Shown here one piece after another: positions 1 through 6,554 of a stretch of 9,232 nucleotides of DNA. The stretch lies in contig JBDZVX010000097.1 of the NCBI GenBank assembly GCA_040255925.1, positions 1 to 9,232 of the forward strand. Direction: 5' to 3'. The notes under the pieces are model-generated. The model did no database searches. It was not told the DNA's origin and saw only the letters and a list, made by a program, of their open reading frames with translations. Within the stretch, counting starts at the first letter, position 1. Each line of letters starts with the position of its first letter. Source of the DNA: Nitrolancea sp040255925 (GTDB lineage Bacteria; Chloroflexota; Chloroflexia; Thermomicrobiales; Thermomicrobiaceae). Made by a program: the position numbers and the translations under genes.

Positions 1-103
1 GGGGTGAGGGCCGCTTATCTAGACGGATACCGTATCCTTATAGCGGCGGATTACTTTGATCGCCCTTCCCTATTCTTAGCGTAGCCGAGGAGAGCCTGCA
101 CCT

Positions 104-883
104 ATGGCGAGCTTTCTCGATCGCGTTCGCGGACGAACACCAGAGGTGCCGGAGGTGCGGCAGCCGGAACCGGAACCGGATGATTTCTTCGAGGAGATGA
201 CCCTCCAGGAGCACCTCCGGGAGTTGCGCACGCGCATCTTTTATTCGGTGATCGCGGTCGTGATCGGCTTCGTAGCCGGCCTGGCGGTCGCCATGCGGCT
301 GCTCGAAATGATCGTCCAGATGGCCGATCTTCCATCGCTCACGGCTATCTCGCCGACTGAGAGCTTCACCTCCTACATGCGGGTGGCACTCTACGTCGGC
401 ATCGCGCTGGCGATGCCGGTGCTGGTCTACCAGTTCGTCCGCTTCCTGACGCCTGGACTGACCCGCCAAGAACGGCGCGGGTTATTCGTCCTGCTCCCGT
501 TCGTCAGCGCGATGTTCTTCGTCGGGGTGCTCTTTGCCTTCTTCGTGGTGATCCCTCACGCGCTCGAATTCCTCGCCCATTTCGGGACGCATATCATCGA
601 ACCCCAGTTCCGGGCAGCGGAGACGATCTCCTTCTACCTAACCCTGATGCTGTGGATCGGCATCGCCTTCGAAACTCCGATCATCATGCTGCTGCTGATC
701 AAGCTGGGAATCATCAGCCGGCAGCGCTTGGCCTCCTACCGGCGCTACGCGATCGTGATCGTCATGATCGCGGCGGCGATCATCACCCCGACGCCGGACC
801 CGTTCAACATGCTGCTGGTCGCGATTCCCATGTACGCGCTGTACGAATTCGGCCTCTTCCTGGCCCGCTTCATCCGGGCGTAG
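104..883 (+). CDS. tatC: Sec-independent protein translocase TatC
   Basis: TatC is the multi-spanning membrane core of the twin-arginine translocase. It recognises RR signal peptides and works with TatA-type partners to export folded proteins. The 259-residue product is of usual TatC length. After an acidic, proline-rich N-terminus (residues 13-31) comes the family motif HLRELRTRI (38-46), whose E41 matches the conserved first-loop glutamate. PTESF (84-88), YQFVRFLTPGLTRQERR (109-125), FFVVIPHALEF (146-156) and ITPTPDPFN (227-235) are all typical. Six hydrophobic segments lie near residues 44-66, 92-112, 126-150, 175-200, 213-228 and 234-252. The ATG at 104 has GAGGAGA at 87-93 as ribosome site. 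No tatA or tatB is visible; they may lie upstream of the window or elsewhere. The stop codon falls inside the left arm of a long inverted repeat. The identification is secure. Confidence 0.96.
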   Translation: MASFLDRVRGRTPEVPEVRQPEPEPDDFFEEMTLQEHLRELRTRIFYSVIAVVIGFVAGLAVAMRLLEMIVQMADLPSLTAISPTESFTSYMRVALYVGIALAMPVLVYQFVRFLTPGLTRQERRGLFVLLPFVSAMFFVGVLFAFFVVIPHALEFLAHFGTHIIEPQFRAAETISFYLTLMLWIGIAFETPIIMLLLIKLGIISRQRLASYRRYAIVIVMIAAAIITPTPDPFNMLLVAIPMYALYEFGLFLARFIRA

Positions 884-960
884 TGGCGGGCCCCTGAGCC
901 CGCCCAATAACCTCCACGATAAACGAATATTGCAGGCGGGCACAGGGGCCCGCCACTACG
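879..960. repeat. 26-bp inverted repeat, REP-like palindrome (copy 1)
   Basis: Arms 879-904 and 935-960 are reverse complements over 26 bp with a single A-A mismatch (897/942), separated by a 30-base AT-richer loop. The left arm begins CGTAGTGGCGGGCCCCTG and contains the tatC stop codon (881-883). No T-run follows the right arm, so it is not a classical intrinsic terminator, though the RNA would fold very stably and could protect the tatC 3' end. The right arm resembles the left arm of the inverted repeat at 6348-6405, so this looks like one member of a dispersed palindrome family rather than a one-off hairpin. Confidence 0.85.
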
Positions 961-1053
961 GTACGAAGGGTTTCCGCCGGGGACGAGGGCCGTCTACCGT
1001 CTCCATTTCGTCCAACACGTGAGATTTCGCCGGTTTAGGGTTATCCTAGAGAG

Positions 1054-1060
1054 AAGGAGG
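1054..1060 (+). promoter_or_regulatory. Ribosome binding site deciding the DUF2103 start
   Basis: AAGGAGG lies 12 bases before the ATG at 1073. A closer ATG at 1066 is out of frame and stops after 12 codons. The in-frame GTG at 1019 lies upstream of this site and would put it inside the gene, so the 1073 start is preferred. Confidence 0.6.
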
Positions 1061-1072
1061 CAGGGATGCACC

Positions 1073-1357
1073 ATGCGGCACCGGGAGGGCGTCCTAAAAA
1101 TTGAACACGGCATTCTGCCGGGGCTCAAAGAGGTGCTCCTGGATCTCTCGGCCATGGAAGAGGTGAGCTCGATCGTGCCGGGCCGCATCTATGCCACACG
1201 AGGGCGGCCGGGCGGCGCGCTCCGGGTCCGGGTCAGCGCGCCGACCGCGACCGGCGTCAAGCTGATCGCCAGCCGGGGCTCATCGGTCCAAGAGGTCTTC
1301 GTCGTCTGCACCACCCCAACCGTCGTGCAACAGTTCGTGAAGCAGCTTCGCGTCTGA
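1073..1357 (+). CDS. DUF2103 family protein, function unknown
   Basis: The product is a small soluble protein of 94 residues. The pattern MRHREGVLKIEHGILPG at the start, SSIVPGRIYATRG (31-43), LRVRVSAPTATGVKLIASRG and VQEVFVV matches what I remember of DUF2103, a family found in archaea and some bacteria and sometimes labelled predicted metal-binding. The HREGVLKIEH stretch holds two histidines, but there is no cysteine pair near the N-terminus, so metal binding cannot be asserted. The start at 1073 is chosen because the reading frame's upstream GTG (1019) would add 18 arginine-rich residues and would place the AAGGAGG site inside the gene. It follows tatC after 189 bases and precedes a membrane protein by 52 bases on the same strand. 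Family placement is likely; the biochemical role is unknown. Confidence 0.72.
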   Translation: MRHREGVLKIEHGILPGLKEVLLDLSAMEEVSSIVPGRIYATRGRPGGALRVRVSAPTATGVKLIASRGSSVQEVFVVCTTPTVVQQFVKQLRV

Positions 1358-1361
1358 TCGA

Positions 1362-1382
1362 CCCCGGCACGGTGGACCGGGG
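1362..1382. repeat. Short GC hairpin after the DUF2103 gene
   Basis: CCCCGG (1362-1367) and CCGGGG (1377-1382) form a perfect 6-bp stem with a 9-base loop, five bases after the stop codon. No T-run follows, so it is at best a weak terminator or mRNA-end stabiliser between the DUF2103 gene and the next membrane protein gene. Confidence 0.35.
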
Positions 1383-1409
1383 ATCGTTCCCGGATGGAAT
1401 CAACCGCCG

Positions 1410-1892
1410 ATGACCAGCCTCCTGGATCTGATCGCGCGTGTCTACCAGCAGGACATCATCGCCACCGGCAAACAACCGACCTTCTTCATCCTGCTGTCAT
1501 TCCTGATCACGTTCGTGGTGGTCCGGCTGATCACCCACGCCATCCGGCAGGACCGTTTCCGCCGCCTGCGAAACCTCACCCCGCGCGGCACCCATATTCA
1601 TCATCTGGTCTGGGGCATCCTGCTCCTGCTAATCACCGGATATGTCGCGATCGCGCTCGACCCGGCCGGCAAACGGGAAATCCTGGCGATCCTGTTCGGT
1701 ACCGGCGCGGCGCTGACCCTTGATGAATTCGCGCTCTGGCTGCATTTGGAGGATGTTTACTGGGCGAAGCAAGGGCGTGATTCGATCGACGCGGTGGTGA
1801 TTACGAGCGCGATCCTGGCGCTGTTGATCCTCGGGATGCAGTTCTGGATCGATGTCGCGCGGGGCGTGGCGAAGCTCGTCGAGGTGATCTAA
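1410..1892 (+). CDS. Uncharacterised four-helix integral membrane protein
   Basis: The 160-residue product has four hydrophobic segments near residues 24-41, 66-84, 89-107 and 126-146. Between them sit many ionisable residues: THIHHLVWGI (61-70), with three closely spaced histidines just before helix 2, and LTLDEFALWLHLEDVYW (102-118), with D105, E106, H112, E114 and D115 at the end of helix 3. Such a His/Asp/Glu set at a membrane boundary could form a metal or proton site, but this is inference. I recall similar proteins, annotated only as hypothetical membrane proteins, in actinobacteria and Chloroflexota, and cannot name a family. The ATG at 1410 is the only plausible start and has a poor Shine-Dalgarno sequence. 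It lies 52 bases after the DUF2103 gene and is convergent with ribH, only 15 bases away. Confidence 0.75.
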   Translation: MTSLLDLIARVYQQDIIATGKQPTFFILLSFLITFVVVRLITHAIRQDRFRRLRNLTPRGTHIHHLVWGILLLLITGYVAIALDPAGKREILAILFGTGAALTLDEFALWLHLEDVYWAKQGRDSIDAVVITSAILALLILGMQFWIDVARGVAKLVEVI

Positions 1893-1894
1893 CC

Positions 1895-1907
1895 GGCCAC
1901 CGGCCGA

Positions 1908-1916
<9 letters not shown>
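1895..1916. terminator. Possible weak bidirectional hairpin between convergent genes
   Basis: GGCCAC (1895-1900) and GTGGCC (1911-1916) pair around a 10-base loop in the 15-base gap between the membrane protein gene and ribH, and include the end of ribH. There is no T-run on either side. It is a candidate only because converging transcripts meet here. Confidence 0.25.
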
Positions 1917-2396
<480 letters not shown>

Positions 2397-2399
2397 TCC

Positions 2400-3716
2400 C
2401 TACCCAGTCTTGGAGCAGATCGCCGCTTCCGGCGATTCGACGTCCAGGAGATGGCCAAGCTTCCGGCGCTTGATTTCGAGGTAGCGCCGGTTCCCCTCTT
2501 GCGGCGCGATCAGGAGCGGCACCCGCTCGGTGACCGAGATCCCCTGTTCGGCCAGCGCCGCGACTTTCCGGGGATTATTGGTCATGAGCCGCACCTGATG
2601 TATCCCCAGCTCATGGAGAATCGCAACGGGAACACGATAGTCGCGGGCATCGGCCGGGAAGCCGAGGTGGAGATTCGCCTCGACGGTATCGAGCCCCTGA
2701 TCTTGCAGGTGATAGGCGCGGAGCTTGTTGAGCAGTCCGATGCCGCGCCCCTCCTGCCGGGAATAGACGAGCACACCACGGCCCGCCTCCCCGATCAGTT
2801 CGAGCGCCCGCTCCAACTGCTCGCCGCAGTCGCAACGCCGGGAGCCCAGCACATCTCCGGTCAGGCACTCGGAGTGAACGCGCGCCAGTACCGGCTCACC
2901 GTCCAGGGGATCACCCATGACCAGCGCGAGGTTCAGGTCGTTGTTGACATCGTTCTCATAGGCAATGAGTTGAAATTCCCCATGGTCGGTCGGCAGCACG
3001 GTTTCGACCGCCCGGCGCACGACCGGTCCCGGCTCGACGAACGGCCGCGCCAATCGCAACGCCGGTGCCGGCTGGCCATCCAGGGCGATCGCCGCGTTCG
3101 CGGCTTGGCTCTGCCGGTAGGCGACCAGGTCGGCGACAGTGATAATGCCGATCCGGTGCTGGTCGGCGAAGCGTTCCAAGTCGGGCATCCGGGCCATGGT
3201 CCCGTCGGCGGCCATAATCTCGCAGATGACCGCGACCGGGTGCAATCCGGCGAGCCGGGCGAGATCGACCGCCGCCTCGGTCTGACCGATCCGTTCGAAC
3301 ACACCATTCTCACGGGCGCGCAAGGGGAAGACGTGGCCGGGCACGGTCAAGTTCTCCCGTGTCGCGGTGGGGTCGGCCAGCACCCGGATGGTCGTCGCCC
3401 GGTCGTAGGCGGAGATGCCGGTGGTGACGCCCTCGCGTGCTTCGACCGAAAGGGTGAATGCGGTACCAAACGGGGAGGTGTTCTCGGCGGCTTCCACGAT
3501 CGGCGGCAGGTTCAGACGATCCGCCCAGGACGCGGCCATCGGGACGCAGATCAGCCCGCAGGCCTCGCGCGCCATGACCGTGATCGCCTCTGGCGTTACC
3601 ATCTCAGCGGCCAGGCAGAGATCGCCTTCGTTCTCCCGGTCCTGGTCATCGACAATGATGACGAACTTCCCATGGCGGAAATCGTCAATCGCCTGTTCGA
3701 TCGTCACCAGCGCCAT
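2400..3716 (-). CDS. ribBA: Bifunctional DHBP synthase / GTP cyclohydrolase II
   Basis: The 438-residue product joins two enzymes. The N-terminal half (about 1-205) is 3,4-dihydroxy-2-butanone-4-phosphate synthase, acting on ribulose 5-phosphate. It shows DDQDRENEGDL (23-33), TTGISAYDRATTIR, PGHVFPLRA and EAAVDLARLAGL. The C-terminal half (about 235-438) is GTP cyclohydrolase II, with the zinc triad C284, C295, C297 in HSECLTGDVLGSRRCDCG, then RQEGRGIGLLNKLRAYHLQDQ, DTVEANLHLG and RLMTNNPRK. The usual GHTEA motif of the first domain reads GQTEA, with Q145 where a metal-binding histidine normally sits (CAG codon, checked in the DNA). I chose the ATG at 3716 because GGGGGGAG lies 8 bases before it; the upstream in-frame start at 3779 would overlap ribE and adds no family sequence. 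It follows ribE after 29 bases. Identity is secure; activity of the first domain is less so. Confidence 0.96.
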   Translation of the reverse strand: MALVTIEQAIDDFRHGKFVIIVDDQDRENEGDLCLAAEMVTPEAITVMAREACGLICVPMAASWADRLNLPPIVEAAENTSPFGTAFTLSVEAREGVTTGISAYDRATTIRVLADPTATRENLTVPGHVFPLRARENGVFERIGQTEAAVDLARLAGLHPVAVICEIMAADGTMARMPDLERFADQHRIGIITVADLVAYRQSQAANAAIALDGQPAPALRLARPFVEPGPVVRRAVETVLPTDHGEFQLIAYENDVNNDLNLALVMGDPLDGEPVLARVHSECLTGDVLGSRRCDCGEQLERALELIGEAGRGVLVYSRQEGRGIGLLNKLRAYHLQDQGLDTVEANLHLGFPADARDYRVPVAILHELGIHQVRLMTNNPRKVAALAEQGISVTERVPLLIAPQEGNRRYLEIKRRKLGHLLDVESPEAAICSKTG

Positions 3717-3745
3717 AGCTGTAACTCCCCCCACCGGCGGGCGTA

Positions 3746-4393
3746 TCAGGCATACCCCGCACGCCGCAGCAGATCCCAATCGACACCGCCCGGCTCGCCT
3801 CGCGTTCCGGAACCCAGCAGCCGCTCAACGTATTTGGCGATGATGTCCACTTCAAGATTCGCCTGGTATCCCGGACGCTGCCGAGCCAGAATCGTGTGCT
3901 CCTGAGTGTGGCTCACCAGTGATACGCTGAAACCGTCGGGATGGATCTCCATAACGGTCAGGCTGGCGCCATCGACAGCGATGAACCCGCGTTCAACGAT
4001 GTATCGCTGGATCTCCGGCGGGGCAACGAATCGCGCCACCAGCGCCTTTCCCTCATTCCGGAGCGCTGTGAGCCGTCCCACGCCGTCGATATGTCCCTGG
4101 ACGTAGTGCCCGCCGATACGCTCACCGACCGCCAGCGCACGTTCTACGTTAACCGGCGAACCGGGCCGGAGATTCCCAAGGTTGGTCAATCGCAGCGTCA
4201 CCGGCTGGAGATTGGCGACGAACGCATCCTCTCGCAAGGTCACGACCGTGAGACAGACGCCATTGACGCTGATGCTGTCGCCGATCCGGGTTTCTTCGAG
4301 CACGGTGCGGCAGCGGATGGTGAGCGCGTTTTCACCTCCGGCTGGTTCGAGCCGGGCGACCGTGCCGATCTCCTCAATAATCCCGCTGAACAT
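3746..4393 (-). CDS. ribE: Riboflavin synthase, alpha subunit
   Basis: Riboflavin synthase dismutates two lumazine molecules into riboflavin and the pyrimidine that returns to RibH. The 215-residue product has the expected two lumazine-binding repeats. The first covers about residues 1-97, with MFSGIIEEIG, GDSISVNGVCLTV (38-50) and TLRLTNLG. The second covers about 98-190, with GGHYVQGHIDGVG (94-106), IAVDGASLTV (138-147), SHTQEHTIL and NLEVDIIAKYVERLL. The C-terminal tail after 195 is ordinary in length. The start ATG overlaps the ribD stop codon as TGATG (one shared base), with GGAGG at 4401-4405, 7 bases upstream inside the ribD coding sequence. Translational coupling to ribD is therefore likely. 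Called ribE here; Bacillus literature names the same gene ribB. Confidence 0.97.
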   Translation of the reverse strand: MFSGIIEEIGTVARLEPAGGENALTIRCRTVLEETRIGDSISVNGVCLTVVTLREDAFVANLQPVTLRLTNLGNLRPGSPVNVERALAVGERIGGHYVQGHIDGVGRLTALRNEGKALVARFVAPPEIQRYIVERGFIAVDGASLTVMEIHPDGFSVSLVSHTQEHTILARQRPGYQANLEVDIIAKYVERLLGSGTRGEPGGVDWDLLRRAGYA

Positions 4394-5556
4394 CAGACCG
4401 CCTCCGGCTCATAGATGTCGCTCAGCGTCCCGGAGATCGCGAGATCCTGTCCAAATCGACGGATCTCGATGTTGCCCAAACGCGGGGCTTCGTCCATGGT
4501 GTCCACGCCGTCGCCACCGATCGGCACCGGAGCGCCATCGCCACCGACGATGACCGGCGCGATGAAGGCAACAACGCGGTCCAGCAGCCCGGCGGAAAAG
4601 AGGGACCCCAGGAGGGCGCCGCCCCCTTCGACCAATACGCTGTTGATTCCCCGGCGGCCGAGCTCCTGAAGCAGCACCCGAAGATCCACCCGGCCATCGC
4701 GGGCAGGGAGCACCAACACTTCGGCTCCCGCAGCCTGAAGGGCGCGAGCGGCCCTAAAGGGCGCTCGATCGGTGGTGACGACGATCGTGTTGCCGGGTAG
4801 ATTGGGCTGAAGGATCGCGGACGTGAGCGGGGTCCGGGCGCGGCTGTCGACCACAACCCGGAGCGGGTGTGATGGCCCGCCGATCCCAGCCTCAGCCTCG
4901 GGCAGACGCGTCGTCAACCGGGGATCGTCGGCCAGAACGGTCCCGATCCCCACGAGGATCGCGTCGTGCGTATCCCGCAGCCGGTGCGCCTCGATCCGGG
5001 CCTCGGGTCCGGTGACCCAACGGGCATGGCCGGCGTGGGTGGCGATCTTGCCGTCCAAACTCATGGCAAACTTCGCGGTGACCTCCGGCAGACCGGTCCT
5101 GATCCGCTTGAAAAAGCCGGCGTTAAGCCGGACCGATTCCTGAGCGGCCAAGCCGAGATCGACCCGGATTCCGTTCCGCGAAAGGTGGGCGATGCCCCGG
5201 CCGTCAACCTGGGGATAGGGATCGCGCACGCTGATCACCGCTCGCGCGATACCGGCATCGACCAGCGCGTCGGTGCAGGGAGGAGTCCGGCCAAAGTGCG
5301 CGCAGGGCTCCAGCGTGACGTACAGGGTGGCGCCGCGCGCGCGGGAACCGGCCTGATCCAGGGCCATGATCTCCGCGTGCCGTTGGCCCGGCCGCTCAGT
5401 CCAGCCCTCACCGACGACCACGCCGTCGCGCACCAGCACCGCGCCGACCGGTGGGTTGGGTGCGGTGCGGCCCCGCGCCCGGTTCGCGACCGCCAGCGCC
5501 CGGTTCATCCACTGGAGATCAACCGCGCGAGACGTTTCAATTTCGATCCCCATCAT
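4393..5556 (-). CDS. ribD: Bifunctional pyrimidine deaminase / reductase RibD
   Basis: RibD deaminates and then reduces (NADPH) the pyrimidine made by GTP cyclohydrolase II. The 387-residue product has an N-terminal zinc deaminase domain (about 11-155) with TAPNPPVGAVLV (31-42), the HAE metal/catalytic motif (60-62), and LEPCAHFGRTPPC (82-94) carrying both zinc cysteines, C85 and C94. The reductase domain (about 157-380) shows KFAMSLDGKIAT (162-173), WVTGPEAR, DAILVGIGTVLADDP, VEGGGALLGSLF and FIAPVIVGG. Two ATGs stand side by side at 5556 and 5553. GGGGG at 5561-5565 is a modest ribosome site that suits the second slightly better. A longer reading to 5661 runs through the terminator and riboswitch and is not the protein. 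First gene of the operon, under FMN control. Confidence 0.96.
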   Translation of the reverse strand: MMGIEIETSRAVDLQWMNRALAVANRARGRTAPNPPVGAVLVRDGVVVGEGWTERPGQRHAEIMALDQAGSRARGATLYVTLEPCAHFGRTPPCTDALVDAGIARAVISVRDPYPQVDGRGIAHLSRNGIRVDLGLAAQESVRLNAGFFKRIRTGLPEVTAKFAMSLDGKIATHAGHARWVTGPEARIEAHRLRDTHDAILVGIGTVLADDPRLTTRLPEAEAGIGGPSHPLRVVVDSRARTPLTSAILQPNLPGNTIVVTTDRAPFRAARALQAAGAEVLVLPARDGRVDLRVLLQELGRRGINSVLVEGGGALLGSLFSAGLLDRVVAFIAPVIVGGDGAPVPIGGDGVDTMDEAPRLGNIEIRRFGQDLAISGTLSDIYEPEAV

Positions 5557-5577
5557 GGCGCCCCCGCGGCTCACACG

Positions 5578-5604
5578 AAAAAACCCGAGGGCAAAGCCCC
5601 CGGG
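5578..5604 (-). terminator. Intrinsic terminator ahead of ribD (riboswitch expression platform)
   Basis: Read on the minus strand, CCCGGGGGC, a TTT loop and GCCCTCGGG form a fully paired 9-bp stem (one G-U) followed at once by six T residues (5583-5578). It stands 22 bases before the ribD start and 46 bases after the aptamer. This is where transcription should stop when FMN is bound. I could not identify an unambiguous antiterminator sequence by eye. Confidence 0.9.
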
Positions 5605-5627
5605 CGATCTGGCAAGATAGGTCAAGC

Positions 5628-5645
5628 ACGACCGCTGCCGGTCGT
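5628..5645 (-). other. Hairpin between aptamer and terminator
   Basis: ACGACCG and CGGTCGT form a perfect 7-bp stem with a 4-base loop between the FMN aptamer and the terminator. It may be a spacer or pause hairpin of the expression platform. Its function is not shown by the sequence. Confidence 0.5.
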
Positions 5646-5649
5646 TGCA

Positions 5650-5776
5650 ACCTTCTCCCATCCGGACTATACCGTCGGCTCCGGAATCTCACCGGATCAT
5701 GCGGCGTTACGCCGCTCGCGGGCTCTACCGCCGGTCGGGAATAGGCGCTTGAGCGCCGCACCCTGCCCCGAAGGTT
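5650..5776 (-). ncRNA. FMN riboswitch (RFN element) of the rib operon
   Basis: The minus strand carries the conserved RFN core blocks in order: CCTTCGGGGCAGGGTG, TTCCCGACCGGCGGT, AGCCCGCGAGC, GATCCGGTGAGATTCCGG, GCCGACGGTATAGTCC and GGATGGGAGAAGG. The 5' CCTTC pairs with the closing GAAGG to form P1. This aptamer binds FMN and in bacteria represses riboflavin genes by premature termination or by hiding the ribosome site. Here the strong terminator before ribD points to transcriptional control. Sequence agreement with the known consensus is near complete. Confidence 0.97.
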
Positions 5777-5787
5777 CTGCGGCTTCG

Positions 5788-5817
5788 AGTATACCGGTGG
5801 CGGTGAGCCCCTGTCAA
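5788..5817 (-). promoter_or_regulatory. Sigma-70-type promoter of the rib operon
   Basis: On the minus strand a perfect TTGACA (5817-5812) is followed after 18 bases by TATACT (5793-5788), five of six matches to the -10 consensus. Transcription would start near 5781, a few bases before the FMN aptamer. Position and quality make this the likely operon promoter. Confidence 0.85.
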
Positions 5818-5858
5818 AGCGGGAGGAGCGTTCGGCTCCGGTTCCGGATCTTCCGCTG

Positions 5859-6002
5859 TCAGGTCGTCTCACACGAAATCAGGTCGGCGGTGACCGACCC
5901 GAGCGAAATGGTCTCGATAAGTTCTGGGACAGTGAGTACCGCGGAAGCCGCTTCCGGCCCGGGTGCTCCGCCGTCCATCGCTACGTTGGATGCACTTATC
6001 AT
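5859..6002 (-). CDS. Doubtful 47-residue ORF upstream of the rib promoter
   Basis: This short frame reads MISASNVAMDGG at its start and ends LISCETT. It has no recognisable domain. The last 20 codons use mostly G or C in the third position, like neighbouring genes, and the C-terminus holds several Ser/Thr and one Cys, loosely like a modified-peptide precursor. Against it, neither the ATG at 6002 nor the one at 5978 has a Shine-Dalgarno sequence, and no modification enzyme is nearby. It ends 41 bases before the -35 box of the rib promoter. The same frame stays open back to a TTG at 6221, but that part looks non-coding. Probably chance; listed because nothing else explains the stretch. Confidence 0.15.
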   Translation of the reverse strand: MISASNVAMDGGAPGPEAASAVLTVPELIETISLGSVTADLISCETT

Positions 6003-6285
6003 GGACCGTATTGGCTGGGGTAAATGATCGCGTTTGCGCCTTCGCGAACCGGGCGCTACCGAAAGAGATCGCGGCGTTCGCATCCACCACTCCCCTGTTG
6101 TTATCCCCATGTGTCGCCTATCACCGCCGCCGGCCAAACCGTGCCTAGCCGCGATCTCAATCAGCCGCGGCGCGGCGGCCCTCGGATACGTTCTCCACTT
6201 TGCTTGCAGTCCATACAGCAAGTTTCATACCGGCGACTGGCCTAGGCCGTTTGGAAAGTGAGGATGGAGATCGAGCGTGAGGCGC
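6003..6285. other. Intergenic stretch without a supported gene
   Basis: I find no convincing reading frame here on either strand. Short frames exist, but they lack ribosome sites and family motifs. A 5-bp dyad (CTTGC/GCAAG, about 6203-6222) is the only structure seen. Together with the doubtful ORF before it and the hairpin cluster after it, this makes up most of the long gap between the rib promoter and the next gene's promoter. Confidence 0.5.
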
Positions 6286-6344
6286 GTCAGAGCCGTATCG
6301 TGATCCGTGCGCGATCACGGAAAGAATCCGTCTGACTGGGTCAG
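6286..6344. repeat. Cluster of overlapping, mutually exclusive hairpins
   Basis: Four perfect small stems overlap here: CGTGATC/GATCACG (6299-6305 with 6313-6319), GTCAGA/TCTGAC (6286-6291 with 6331-6336), ACGGA/TCCGT (6317-6321 with 6327-6331) and CTGAC/GTCAG (6332-6336 with 6340-6344). Several cannot form together. The first is also a 21-bp DNA dyad that could be an operator. No gene overlaps it convincingly. Confidence 0.4.
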
Positions 6345-6347
6345 GGC

Positions 6348-6405
6348 GGCCACAGGGGGACCACCCCTACCTAGAAAGACACGGTAGGGGACAGGCCCCC
6401 GTGCC
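6348..6405. repeat. Imperfect inverted repeat, REP-like palindrome (copy 2)
   Basis: CCCCTACC (6364-6371) pairs perfectly with GGTAGGGG (6383-6390) around an 11-base loop. After an internal mismatch, GGGGG (6355-6359) pairs with CCCCC (6396-6400), then CAC with GTG. The left arm, from about 6346, reads GCGGCCACAGGGGGACCACC and aligns with the right arm of the repeat after tatC, GGCGGGCACAGGGGCCCGCC. The two appear to be diverged copies of one element. Confidence 0.7.
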
Positions 6406-6470
6406 TTCCCGATAATTAGGGCTGGCTGCCTGCAAAAACCCCTGACGCGCACCCCCAACGTGCCGCGCGC

Positions 6471-6499
6471 TTGCCGAAATCCCTTCGACTCGCTATATT
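6471..6499 (+). promoter_or_regulatory. Sigma-70-type promoter upstream of the membrane protein gene
   Basis: TTGCCG (6471-6476) and TATATT (6494-6499) are separated by 17 bases, with four and five consensus matches respectively. Transcription would begin near 6506, leaving an untranslated leader of about 50 bases before the ATG at 6555. Confidence 0.65.
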
Positions 6500-6540
6500 C
6501 GTTACAGACTTCACAATTCAAGATTCGGTGCGAACCGGGA

Positions 6541-6550
6541 AGGGAGGGGA
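6541..6550 (+). promoter_or_regulatory. Ribosome binding site fixing the start at 6555
   Basis: AGGGAGGGGA ends 4 bases before the ATG at 6555. It lies inside the longer in-frame reading from 6471, whose start also coincides with the -35 box, so the shorter protein is the real one. Confidence 0.8.
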
Positions 6551-6554
6551 GCTG

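Noticed and set aside
1..103. Possible promoter or terminator ahead of tatC
   Set aside because: A small dyad (GGATA/TATCC, 25-37) and T-containing hexamers are present, but no -35/-10 pair has acceptable spacing. tatC may be read from upstream.
3717..3779. A 21-residue N-terminal extension of RibBA
   Set aside because: It overlaps the ribE 3' end and has no family likeness; a GGGGGGAG site supports the ATG at 3716.
5557..5661. A 35-residue N-terminal extension of RibD
   Set aside because: It would be translated from the terminator and the end of the aptamer, and RibD homologues begin near the ATG pair at 5556/5553.
4966..6027. A 353-codon open frame on the plus strand
   Set aside because: It runs antisense across ribD, the terminator, the FMN riboswitch and the rib promoter; no family motif appears.
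6003..6221. Extension of the 47-codon minus-strand ORF back to a TTG at 6221
   Set aside because: The added residues show no domain, no ribosome site precedes the TTG, and codon use is unlike the neighbours.
6264..6335. A 23-codon mini-ORF on the plus strand with GTGAGG directly before its ATG
   Set aside because: Too short and too arginine-rich to support. The purine-rich stretch touches the start codon, and the frame overlaps the hairpin cluster.
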